Of a stretch of DNA of 64,000 nucleotides, positions 22,101 to 30,784 are shown in pieces (position 1 is the first letter of the stretch; each line of letters opens with the position of its first letter). Position numbers and translations under genes: made by a program. The stretch comes from Cyanidiococcus yangmingshanensis (lineage: Eukaryota; Rhodophyta; Bangiophyceae; Cyanidiales; Cyanidiaceae): positions 310,001 to 374,000 of the forward strand of contig VWRR01000012.1 in NCBI GenBank assembly GCA_013995675.1, written 5' to 3'. Below the pieces are notes generated by a model, which made no database searches, was not told the DNA's origin, and saw only the letters and a list, made by a program, of their open reading frames with translations.

Positions 22101-23319
22101 CGGCAATGGTGCCAACAACCACTCCTGCAATCAAGCCGGTCGATGGCGAACTGGTACTGCTCGATACGGGGACGTTGAACGGATCCTGTGCTCCACTCCC
22201 AAAGGCGGCTGTTCTGGAAACGACTTGCATGGTGGCATCAGTGGTGTTTGAGGCCGTCGCCAACACGGCAGACAAGAGTCCCGATGTTGTGCGGTTCTGC
22301 ACAGTGGGGATATCGGCGGGATCAGCACTGATCTGCAGGGCAACAGCCACCTGTGTCGTGCTGCTATCGCTCGCCTGCCCAGTGCTACTCTGGCGCAAAT
22401 TCAATGATAATTTCGGGCAAAGTCTGTTGCTGGTTTCAGGTTGTTGGCGAATGCGCCAGCGAATCAACCAGGAAGCGAGACGTCTACGCGTGGTCAACAC
22501 AGGCGCTGTTGTCGGACCGCTATCGCTCGAGTTACTGCTGCTGGCTACGTTGCTGGAACTGTTGGCACTTGCCGATGTGTGCCCATCGCCAGAGATAAAG
22601 TATCCAGCCTGAGGCTGGAACATGGTCAGTTGAATCGACGACGCATTCTCGCAGCGTACACACTGGCTCTGGAGGTTTGACACCAGAATCTCCGTGAACG
22701 TCGCCTGAAACGCTGCATCCTGGTAGAGCCCAAAACTCACGTTCCCCGAATTAGCCAGCACGTTCAACACGCCAGTGTTGTTCGCCGGGCTATGAAAGTG
22801 CGGCGTCGCTGCAGGCCCCACACTTGGTGTCGGCGTGGCTGCGACGGGCGTAGCGGTAGCGGTAGCACTTGGCGAAGGCGAAGGCGAAGGCGTTGACGTT
22901 GGCGTTGGTGTTGGTGTCCCAGTAGGACTCGTTGTCGGCGTGATCGTGCCAGTTGCGTTCGCTCGCACGGAAATAATCGACACGTTTGCCAGCGGCGAGC
23001 TCGGAGCGACCCTGGAGACCACTGCAGTCGCGGTGCGATTCGATGTCACGGAAACGCTCGCCGCTACAGCGCGACTCGTTGTTGCCACAACCCGAGTCGC
23101 CGATGGAGAAGCGCTCGGGATCGCTGTTTCATTCCCAAGAACCGGTATTACTGGTGTCGTCTGACGAAGCGTGAGAGATTGCTCCCCGGTCACTCGCCAG
23201 GAAAGCAACAGACTCCAGGGCCCAGCCAGAACAAGTCGCGACGTCAACAACACCAGAGCCAAACCAAGCCAGACAAGCCACGGCCCGCTGCCAAACAAAC
23301 GTCTCCGTAGACCAGTCAT
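19188..23319 (-). CDS. Sec1/Munc18-family protein joined to an N-terminal membrane glycoprotein region; frame changes three times
   Basis: The C-terminal part is an SM protein, which clasps SNARE bundles during vesicle fusion. SM blocks: RLTDLIQEGAFVVESL, REPLPRMSAVYFVSPQ, LLILDRSIDMVAPFLHEYTY, TWARLRHLHIADAISEIS, MQKLSKYAVHMDILDCLMHR, VIVFIAGGMCASEMRVAYEV, LGATHVLTPARMLEAL. An Arg/Ser-rich insert (TPRSRSRSLSRERE) lies before the last block. Upstream, in one unbroken frame from the ATG at 23319, are a signal peptide, a Ser/Thr/Pro-rich ectodomain with NxS/T sites and a (TP)n stretch, a transmembrane segment near residues 395-418 (GVVVGTIAGVLLAAIFGFLL), a basic stop-transfer and about 70 cytosolic residues before SM sequence begins near residue 490. 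Frame changes: one missing base near 21615, then one extra base near 20670 and near 20087, all inside conserved SM text. The fusion could be genuine, or two genes merged by the same kind of sequence error. Confidence 0.82.
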
Positions 23320-23532
23320 GAACAACCAAAAACCAATACTAAACGCAGACTTGCCAAACTTGAGCCACCTCCTCTTGTTGGTTTCTGAGGAAAACCCGAA
23401 CCAAATAAAGATTAGAAGGACAGCTATGCAGACGTGTCCACGTCGACGAAGAAACGATCGATCGGTTGGCCGTCGACAGCAGAACAAGTTTGAACGGTTT
23501 TTCTCTTCTACGCGACAGACACGTGAAGGCTC
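23320..23532. promoter_or_regulatory. Short divergent promoter region, Sec1-fusion / R-SNARE
   Basis: 213 bases separate the two start codons, so both promoters lie here or in the 5' ends of the genes. No clear TATA box is visible. The close head-to-head placement of two genes for the same fusion machinery suggests shared control; this is an inference. Confidence 0.5.
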
Positions 23533-24361
23533 ATGGACGCTGAGGCTCGCCCGAACGCAAAAGATGACAGTAATGCTCAGAAAAATGGTTCGACTGTCTT
23601 AAACGTAGGTAATGAGCATGGTGCTGTAGATAGCGCAGTGGTTGCTGGTTCGCGGCGGGGTGAAGAGGCTCCCCAGGTACCTCGTCGGGTGCTCTTTATC
23701 ACAGTCGGGAACAGCACGGTGCGTCTGGTGACCTATGTTGACAGGCGAGCTATTCAGGATGGTCTTGGAGGAAACCGTCCACCTTTTGAGGAGATAGCCT
23801 GATCGGATCTTGAACAAGACACCGACCGGGACGGATGTGCGTACCTCGTACGACAGCGAGCAAGTCGGGTACCACGTTCAGGTGCACCGAGACCTCATCT
23901 ATTTGGTTGTGTGCATACGGGGTTACCCGCGCCAGCTGGCGTTCGAACTTCTACAAAAAGTTCAGGATCAATTTGAGGAGAAGTTCTCGGTGGCCGAGTT
24001 GCGCAAAATGACGAAACCAGATGGGCTGAATGCTTCTTTTCGGGGAACGCTGAAAGCGATCACACAGTCGTACACAACACGACGGGACAAGATCACGCAG
24101 TTGCGGGAAGACGTGAAAGAGGTTCACACCATCATGCAGCAGAATATTGAAGATGCTCTAGAGCGGGGCGAGCGACTGGATAATCTCGTCGAACAGGCTG
24201 ACGAGCTACGCGATACAGCGAGCGCATTTCATCGCCAGTCGGGTACGCTGAAAAAGCGGATGTGTCAGCGGAATGTTGCTGCAGCGAGCTGCATTATTGT
24301 GCTGGTGTTGCTCATTATCCTCGCCATTGTTTTGGGTGTGGTACTCACTCATCGGAACTAG
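23533..24361 (+). CDS. Longin-domain R-SNARE (VAMP7/synaptobrevin-like); frame changes once
   Basis: Vesicle SNARE for membrane fusion in the endomembrane system. The longin domain starts near residue 53 with VLFITVGNSTVRLVTYVD and runs on to GYPRQLAFELLQKVQDQF. The SNARE motif follows (KEVHTIMQQNIEDALERGER), with the central-layer Arg in ERGERLDNL. The protein ends with the tail anchor SCIIVLVLLIILAIVLGVVL and a short luminal tail. The frame moves by +1 at 23798-23800: the frame reads EEIA and meets TGA at once, and the longin domain resumes in the next frame as DRILNKTPTG. One extra base in GCC-T-GAT explains it exactly. A 50-residue acidic N-terminal extension before the longin fold is unusual. 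It is head to head with the Sec1-type gene, its likely functional partner class. Confidence 0.93.
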
Positions 24362-25213
24362 GGAGTTCGAGCGGCTGCCGAGGGAGCACGGTCAGCCCTC
24401 TGGGTCGGTTGCGCAACAACCCTTGGTTGGTGGAGAGAGGACGTTCTCGAGACCCCATGCACGCCTCGAGTTGGTGGTTGCTTCTACGGGTACAATGCAG
24501 AAGGTAATCTTGGTGACACCATACAAGTGCCTTTGAGCTGAAAAGTCAAAGCGCGATTCATTCGTGGCAGACGGGCGCTCAGGTGATGGCGATTCCCGTT
24601 CAGTGGTAGGAGACGCTTTCTCCTCTGTCGGCAGTCCAGATGGCTGAACATTGCGCAGCGTTCCATACGTACTCGAGGCCGAATCTTTCCACCCACTTCA
24701 CGACAGAGACAGGAGGTAGCGCATTCCACGGATCAGACACGTTGTCGGGAGCGAGACCAGTCTTGGTAGAACCAAATCCTGCTGCCACAGAGGTGAACTT
24801 GTAGGCTGGTTCTTGCCAGTTTATCGCGCTCTGGAAGGAATAGATCCAGAGGATGGACCAGTTCGAGGCAGCTATGGGGAAGGGGGTCTCCTGACGTATC
24901 GCAGGCACCAAAGGACATCCTGTGGCTTCGACAGCCATCCCTTTGGGCGAATCACACGACCAGATCGACTCGATCTCTGGAAGATTTTTCTCGCTGACGC
25001 CAACGGGATATCCCTTGTCAGTCAACTAGTACCAATTCGAAATGGTTATCGCGCTCTATCGTCATCACTCTAGATGATCCATGATTTGGTCAACCGCTCG
25101 GTGATGTTGCTGTTACGACGAGCAGGACGCTATCTGCGCTGCTTCAATCAACATGCTCTACGGATCACGTACAAAACTCTATTTCATTCGGATGCCTAAA
25201 CGCCGATAATCGT
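24362..25213. other. Intergenic, convergent gene ends
   Basis: About 0.85 kb between the SNARE gene and the end of the methyltransferase-fusion gene. A 141-codon minus-strand frame (24600-25025, starting MTDKGYPVGVSEK) has a protein-like composition but no recognised family; it may be chance or a decayed gene. Nothing else seen. Confidence 0.45.
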
Positions 25214-27523
25214 TCAGCTTGAGAGGCTCTTTTCTTTCACCAACGACGAGATCCATTCCGCATTTTCGGTACAGAACGCTCCTTCGTAACATTGGATCCA
25301 GTGATGAATGTCCCAGCGACCATCCGGGAGGTCAACGAGGTCACTCGCCGACGCACACCAGACATAAACATACGCCTCTGCACTGATTCCGGCGGGTGCT
25401 AGATGAACGGGTGCAACCAGTTTCCGGTACTGTGGACCTTCGTAGGCATCCAAAAGTGCAAGCTCCTCCGCGCTAAGGCCGACAAGCAATTTGCCAGCCA
25501 CAGGGCCGCTAGAGGTATCAAAGGCATTCGAAACTGCTGCAATCGCCGGGTACGACTCTCCGCAAACTCCGTAGATTTGGTAGCCATACAAAGCGGCCGG
25601 AATGGACTGAGGTACCCGACCAAGTATGCTCTCTAGCACTTTTGCAGACTGAAGTGTGCCGTAAGAGAACACACCAGCCGGCTCCGTCTTCGATCCGGGT
25701 CTCTTCCCACCAGGTATCGATGGATGTAACGAGACAGAGCGAGTTATTGGAGCACTCGAATACCTAGAGACCGCAGTTTCTAAACCAGTATCGGGCAAGT
25801 CTAGTGTTCCAGGCTGCATCATCATACCCATCAAGTCCATGTTATGCGCCACGTAGGTAAGGATGCCTTGTTGTTGCTGGGCGAATCGGCAGTGGAACCA
25901 GTGCTCTACGCTCACTCGTTCCTTAGTCGTTTGGGCCTGTACCCAAGCAGTTCCACCGACGAATTTCAAAATACATTCGAGAAAATACGCATCGGTCGAC
26001 GGTAGGTAGACGCCGAGTCCAGCAAACGGCTGAACAAACCAGGTACTCGGAGCCGCCCATAGTACGCGTGGTTGTAGGGTCATCCTCTGCATCGCGGCAG
26101 CAGTTATCGAACTGTTCGGGTCAGACGAAGCGGTATCTCCACAAACGGATGGGTCTGTCGCTGAAACGTCCTTTTTCCAAAGCCCTGCTGGACCAGAGCA
26201 CGGTCGCTCCGAGTCGATGGCCTGTGTTCCAGCAGCAACTCCTGCGAGCATATCATGCGAGCCCGATTCTGTGGCGCTCAAGCGTTGCAGGACATGCAAA
26301 AGCGCTTGACCGCTTCGACCGCTGAACATGTCCCCCATGGATCGATGAAAAGCAGCCAAAACATACCGCTCAGCAGCATCTTCCGCGGAGCTTGGTGCAA
26401 AGGATGGCTCCCAATAAGTCGTGCCATCATAGTGTAGTGGAAAGTAGAACATACCGTCCTTCTTCAGCACCTTCAAAAAGAGCGGCAAAGACCGCCCCAG
26501 TTCACAATCCGTCGTGTCGGGCCCGTCAACGTCACCGAGAAGCAGATCGAAGAACGATGACGCCCATAGGACCTCAGCACACTGCGGGTGTCCTACACAG
26601 AACTCAAGGGCATCTCCTTGAAGGCAGCGCAGGTCGATGTAGAAGCCGTTGTGCTGGCCTTTCGCGAGGATTAGCGCAGAGCCCACCATTTTGAGGTCGT
26701 GACGCTCGCCTTCTATCTCACTGACCGGTGCTGTCTCGCTTTCAATACAGGGAATGGGCTGTTCCGAACTTGTTCCCATTGGACCACACTCTACTGCACA
26801 TGTCCGTGTGCTTTCATTTGGGAAGCGATCAACAAGGTCGTCAGTTCGCCGACCAGCAACAGCAGGGTATGCGAGACCCGTATGATGCGTTCGATTCATA
26901 CCCACTAGATCACGTTTCAGTTCTGACGCACTCGATGATAAGACATCACTTGCTGGTGGGTGAGCGTACACGGGAGTATTGGTCTTGGTTGGGCCTTCCG
27001 CAAGCACTTGATGCGCTTCTGGTTGCTTCCGTTCTGCTCGCGTAGAACGGAACAGCTCATCCTCTGCTCGGTGCAATGCGGAGCCAGCCATGCACCGAGT
27101 CGACATACCGCCACTGTGATCACTGACCGCGTCAGAATCAGACATAAAGTCGATCTGTTGAATGCACCAGTCACCATCGACAGCGGTCGCAAGTGCCTGG
27201 AGCCGTTCCAGCAGAGCCCTTAGAAGCCACGCCTTCTGATCGATCGCCCAGTACCGCACCCCACGGCAGGACGTAGAGACGATACTCCGCACTTCGGGTC
27301 GTTGCCAGTGAGCGAGCAGACGGAACAGGAGTGATCCTAGACCAGCTCCTACGTCCACGATCTGCACTGGCAACTGGGCGGTTGCGTTCTCGACCCGTTG
27401 TCCAAGGATCTCGTGCAAGTATCCTTCGAATCTTCTCCAAAGCTCCGGATGAATAGAGCGATCATCTATGCTCTCCTTCGCTAGTAGATACCTTTCATAG
27501 TCTATCGTCCAGTCGACTGACAT
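25214..27523 (-). CDS. SAM-dependent methyltransferase fused to AIG2/GGCT-like domain
   Basis: 769 residues, ATG at 27523. The N-terminal half is a class I methyltransferase: motif I VQIVDVGAGLGSLLFRLL, then VRYWAIDQKAWLLRAL and FDLLLGDVDG. Its later text (MFYFPLHYDGTTYWEP, YFLECILKFV, ILTYVAHNMDLMG) resembles a family otherwise familiar from bacteria and haloarchaea; the substrate is unknown. A Ser/Thr-rich insert separates motif I from the rest. The last 170 residues form an AIG2/gamma-glutamylcyclotransferase-like domain: GVFSYGTLQS at its start, GESYPAIA, and LLDAYEGPQYRK with the expected catalytic Glu. Such domains release 5-oxoproline from gamma-glutamyl amines or peptides. The joining of the two is unusual. 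The frame is intact. Divergent from the PDCD2-like gene with 166 bases between starts. Confidence 0.8.
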   Translation of the reverse strand: MSVDWTIDYERYLLAKESIDDRSIHPELWRRFEGYLHEILGQRVENATAQLPVQIVDVGAGLGSLLFRLLAHWQRPEVRSIVSTSCRGVRYWAIDQKAWLLRALLERLQALATAVDGDWCIQQIDFMSDSDAVSDHSGGMSTRCMAGSALHRAEDELFRSTRAERKQPEAHQVLAEGPTKTNTPVYAHPPASDVLSSSASELKRDLVGMNRTHHTGLAYPAVAGRRTDDLVDRFPNESTRTCAVECGPMGTSSEQPIPCIESETAPVSEIEGERHDLKMVGSALILAKGQHNGFYIDLRCLQGDALEFCVGHPQCAEVLWASSFFDLLLGDVDGPDTTDCELGRSLPLFLKVLKKDGMFYFPLHYDGTTYWEPSFAPSSAEDAAERYVLAAFHRSMGDMFSGRSGQALLHVLQRLSATESGSHDMLAGVAAGTQAIDSERPCSGPAGLWKKDVSATDPSVCGDTASSDPNSSITAAAMQRMTLQPRVLWAAPSTWFVQPFAGLGVYLPSTDAYFLECILKFVGGTAWVQAQTTKERVSVEHWFHCRFAQQQQGILTYVAHNMDLMGMMMQPGTLDLPDTGLETAVSRYSSAPITRSVSLHPSIPGGKRPGSKTEPAGVFSYGTLQSAKVLESILGRVPQSIPAALYGYQIYGVCGESYPAIAAVSNAFDTSSGPVAGKLLVGLSAEELALLDAYEGPQYRKLVAPVHLAPAGISAEAYVYVWCASASDLVDLPDGRWDIHHWIQCYEGAFCTENAEWISSLVKEKSLSS

Positions 27524-27689
27524 CGTGTGAAAGCAGACCCTCTAGTGTATGAACGACGAGAACGGCTCAGCAAACCTTGGTCCTGGTTTACCAGCCTGCT
27601 GGAGTATGACTACGTGTTCTCGTGAACGGTACTGCTGTTGAAACCGGGCGAGTCGTTCCACTTTCACTATCCGTCTCGTGGACACAACC
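27524..27689. promoter_or_regulatory. Short divergent promoter region
   Basis: 166 bases between the starts of the methyltransferase-fusion and PDCD2-like genes. It must hold or overlap both promoters. No core element was recognised by eye. Confidence 0.4.
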
Positions 27690-29021
27690 ATGGACGAAGA
27701 TAATGAACCCTCGGTTCTTCTGGGATTCGTCCTCGATTCAGTCTATGAAAAGGACCAACCGCAGTCAAAAGTGTTTACTCCGTTCGAGTCGCGAGCCGGA
27801 GGCTCACCTGCGTGGTTGGTGCCAGTGCGTTCACCGCCACCGGAACCACCACATTGCCTGTCGTGTCAACGACTGCTTAGCTTCCTCCTGCAAGTCTATG
27901 CACCGCGTGAGCGCAACCCAGCTGCATTTCACCGGGTGCTCTACGTGTTTGTGTGTGCTTGGTGCGTTGGGCGAACACCGACACCCGCTGGCGCTGTTCG
28001 AGTCTACCGCGTTCAACTGGCTCAAGAGAACCCTTGGTACCCGTTGCAGTTGAACGATCTAGACTCTTTGCGTCGTGACTATGCTTCAGTGCATTCAATA
28101 GACACGATGAACGTTGCTCTGGCGCCAGCGTCCAAGACTGCCGCGTCTGAAGCAGCCGCAAACTCTGTAGAGGAGCTGACGACCTCAAACGCACTCCGGC
28201 TTGCCTTAAAACCGGAGCAGGTCTGCAGAGACGCTTCGCTGCTGAATGAAACGAAACAGGGGGAGTCGTCATCATCCTTTCGGGGATGCATGACCGCTTT
28301 TCCCACCATGGAAATTGTTGTGGATGTCGAAGAGGGCTCGGATCTGGAGCGTAACTCTGTTCAAAGCGATGGAGCCGCTGTTGATGGCGAGAGCGTAGAG
28401 CGTCTAGAGAGCCGCCCTTTGTTGGGTGTCAAGGAAACAGCGCTTGAGGGACATGCTGCAAACGCAGCATCGGAATGGGTATCGCTCATTGAATCTGTCG
28501 AGAGAGACCAACGAGCATGCCTCCCACATCTCATGGACACGTTTGCTTTTGAACAGGCCTTGGGTTCACGACGCGACCAAGTGCTTCGGTATCTGCCGCT
28601 GTGGGATACGGTCCAAGTGGGCATGTCGAAGGACTTGAAGCGACTCGCCGAGTCCCTAGACCAGTACATCGTCTGGTATGGATTGCGTCATCGATTGGCA
28701 TCCGCACTTGTACCGCCTTGTCCGTATTGTGGAGGACCTCGCTTCTTCGAGTTTCAAGTGATGCCACAACTAATCTATTATTTGTGTCGAGAATCGGAAA
28801 CAGCGGACGTTGAATCTAATTCCGCAGAGTCACTGGTGGTCTCTGCCGCCCGAGATGACGACCCTCGTTTAGTTTTGGACTTTGGTACCATCGTCGTTTG
28901 GACTTGCCCGCGTGACTGTTTGGCCCCGGAGGCCGACGTTACGCAGACTGTAAGCGGTTCTCCATTTCATCCCTATTTGGAAGAATTCGCCTATGCGCAA
29001 CCGGCTTTGAATGAAACATAA
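27690..29021 (+). CDS. PDCD2/TSR4-like protein
   Basis: Likely dedicated chaperone for ribosomal protein uS5 (Rps2) and a 40S maturation factor, as known for yeast Tsr4 and animal PDCD2. The N-terminus has EPSVLLGFVLD; the first zinc-binding region follows with PAWLVP, HCLSCQRLLSFLLQVYAP and RVLYVFVCAWC. A Ser/Glu-rich acidic linker of about 150 residues is variable in the family. The C-terminal domain has DQYIVWYG, then PPCPYCGGPRFFEFQVMPQL and VVWTCPRDC, giving paired CxxC-like sites. The ATG at 27690 is preferred to a GTG 12 bases upstream. 443 residues, slightly longer than usual because of the linker. The frame is intact. Confidence 0.88.
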   Translation: MDEDNEPSVLLGFVLDSVYEKDQPQSKVFTPFESRAGGSPAWLVPVRSPPPEPPHCLSCQRLLSFLLQVYAPRERNPAAFHRVLYVFVCAWCVGRTPTPAGAVRVYRVQLAQENPWYPLQLNDLDSLRRDYASVHSIDTMNVALAPASKTAASEAAANSVEELTTSNALRLALKPEQVCRDASLLNETKQGESSSSFRGCMTAFPTMEIVVDVEEGSDLERNSVQSDGAAVDGESVERLESRPLLGVKETALEGHAANAASEWVSLIESVERDQRACLPHLMDTFAFEQALGSRRDQVLRYLPLWDTVQVGMSKDLKRLAESLDQYIVWYGLRHRLASALVPPCPYCGGPRFFEFQVMPQLIYYLCRESETADVESNSAESLVVSAARDDDPRLVLDFGTIVVWTCPRDCLAPEADVTQTVSGSPFHPYLEEFAYAQPALNET

Positions 29022-29725
29022 CGGGAGGTGTCGTGCTCCCGCGGCAACAGGCGTTAGCGCTTCTGGACGCCCTCGATCTTGAAGGAGGCTGAGCTTGAAC
29101 GCTTATGCCTGAGGCTCGATGAGTATTCCAGCCACGACCATGGAAGATTCGAGATCAACAGACCAAGATACGCTTTATGAGGTCGGATGCCATCATTTGC
29201 GGCGAACGTGGGACTCGATTCATTCTAAGTAGCCGCCGATGCGAACCAGATGGTGCCGTTGTAGCACGAATACATGATCAAGGCCATGAGGTCGCCTGCG
29301 GATACCATAGGACGCCTGTTCATGGCAGATAATTCAGCCTTGCCGATCCGCTGCATCGATTTCGACCCCTCTTTGGTGGCTGCTATGGACTGTTGTAAAA
29401 TAGCATTTAGGTCCAAGCTAGTGGCATCCGCCTGACTACAAACACCTCCCCAGGTTCAGGAAGGTTTATTCATGAACGCGGAGAGTACTCGCGATGCACA
29501 GATGTGGCTCAGGTTTCAGGGCCTGTGATTGGCTCGCAGTCGAGGCCAGGCTATCGCGGACAATCCGGAGAACAACCGAAAAAGCAGGACCAGCGGTGGG
29601 TGCGGTCGACATGGCCACTAGGAATCCTGTTCCAAGCAGCATCAAGTGCACGCCCTAGAGCATCGTCGTGCCGACACCGACGCCCCAATGAATCAATTAA
29701 CTGATCGAACAGCAAGTCTTTCCGT
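29022..29725. other. Intergenic, convergent gene ends
   Basis: About 0.7 kb. A 63-codon minus-strand frame at 29225-29416 (starting MDLNAILQQSIAATK) has ordinary protein composition but no recognised family. No repeat or RNA gene seen. Confidence 0.45.
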
Positions 29726-30784
29726 TTACTCTGGCCGAATGATGACGAGCTCTTGGCCGTACTCTACGGGCGCGCCATCTTCGACGCAAACTTTAATCAC
29801 CGTTCCGCTAACCTCAGCGTTGTAGACAAAGTAGTTACCCAATTGTTCGATCATGCAAACGGGGCGTTTGACCTCTACGCGATCGCCTACTTTCACAAAC
29901 GGTGGACGAGATGACGGCCCTGCATGGAAAAATCCCACTCGATTGCTCACGACCTTGAAGTCGGTGTCCAACACTTGAGAGACGTCGTCGTATCGTGGAC
30001 GCTGCTCTGTTGTTGATGCGCGTGAACGCCCAACTTGGGTACCCGTCTGGAACGAGGGAGCGGAGGCATCAATGCGACGACTCGTACCCGCTTTTGTAGC
30101 AGATGTCGATAACTCAGTGGCATCCGAGCCATGTGATCGCCTATCCACAGGTGTCGGTGCGACACGCTCGACATCAGTGGCAGGCTGAGAGGGGACCGCT
30201 CGCAACTCTCCGAACTCATCAAAACCTCGCCCATCTGGCCGGCTTATTTCGATCACTGTATTCCCTACCCGTAACTGCACGTCGCCACAGTGGAGCGTAA
30301 CGTCGCGCAACACTTCTAAGAACTCTTGAATTTCCGTCAGCGTCAAGTCTGGGAGCCGCTCCTCTGACGCTGCCTCCGTTTGATTCGTCCCCCGACCGCT
30401 CAATCCTGCCGCCTCGCGCAGCCCTGCATGGTTCGCCATGACACCATCACTTCGCTGGAGGTGCTCCTCACGGGATGAGGCCGCAGCCTCGCTGGCGCGT
30501 CCCCGCACAGACACGCCGGCAGTGCCCGCACCGAGCCCTTCGCCACGCCGCAGCTCGTTCCGCGCCTCATCAGCGTTATCCTTCACGCTGTCCATCTCAT
30601 CAACGTTATGGCGTTTCGTCTTCATCACGAGTTTGCTCAATCCTGGTGCCGTTGAAAGCTTCGACGACGACGTAAGCGGCCACGTCTGAAGCCTTGAAGA
30701 CCTAGAGCACGCCTCACGAGCTCGAAAACGGCAATTCCCCCCATGATTATTTAGCGCGCTTTGCAAAAACAACAGAAAGGCCAT
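29726..30784 (-). CDS. BADC-like protein (biotin/lipoyl-attachment-domain protein lacking the biotin Lys)
   Basis: Probable non-catalytic relative of BCCP that joins plastid acetyl-CoA carboxylase and limits fatty-acid synthesis, as known for plant BADC proteins. The N-terminus MAFLLFLQSALNNHGG is a good red-algal transit peptide. After a low-complexity linker comes LTEIQEFLEVLRDVTLHCGD, matching the BCCP/BADC helical region. The C-terminal barrel-like domain starts at NRVGFFHAGPSSRPPFVKVG and ends with GTVIKVCVEDGAPVEYGQEL. Where BCCP has an AMKM/AMKL-type biotin site, this protein reads CMIEQLGNYFVYNAEVSG, so it has no Lys to biotinylate. The EQLG text is the BADC-style substitution. 352 residues; ATG at 30784; frame intact. 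The 5' flank carries a GCCGTCGAC microsatellite and a 76-bp repeat array. Confidence 0.85.
   Translation of the reverse strand: MAFLLFLQSALNNHGGNCRFRAREACSRSSRLQTWPLTSSSKLSTAPGLSKLVMKTKRHNVDEMDSVKDNADEARNELRRGEGLGAGTAGVSVRGRASEAAASSREEHLQRSDGVMANHAGLREAAGLSGRGTNQTEAASEERLPDLTLTEIQEFLEVLRDVTLHCGDVQLRVGNTVIEISRPDGRGFDEFGELRAVPSQPATDVERVAPTPVDRRSHGSDATELSTSATKAGTSRRIDASAPSFQTGTQVGRSRASTTEQRPRYDDVSQVLDTDFKVVSNRVGFFHAGPSSRPPFVKVGDRVEVKRPVCMIEQLGNYFVYNAEVSGTVIKVCVEDGAPVEYGQELVIIRPE

Noticed and set aside
22835-23164. 109-codon plus-strand frame rich in Gly/Val
   Set aside because: It is the complement of the Thr/Pro-rich coding stretch of the Sec1-fusion gene.
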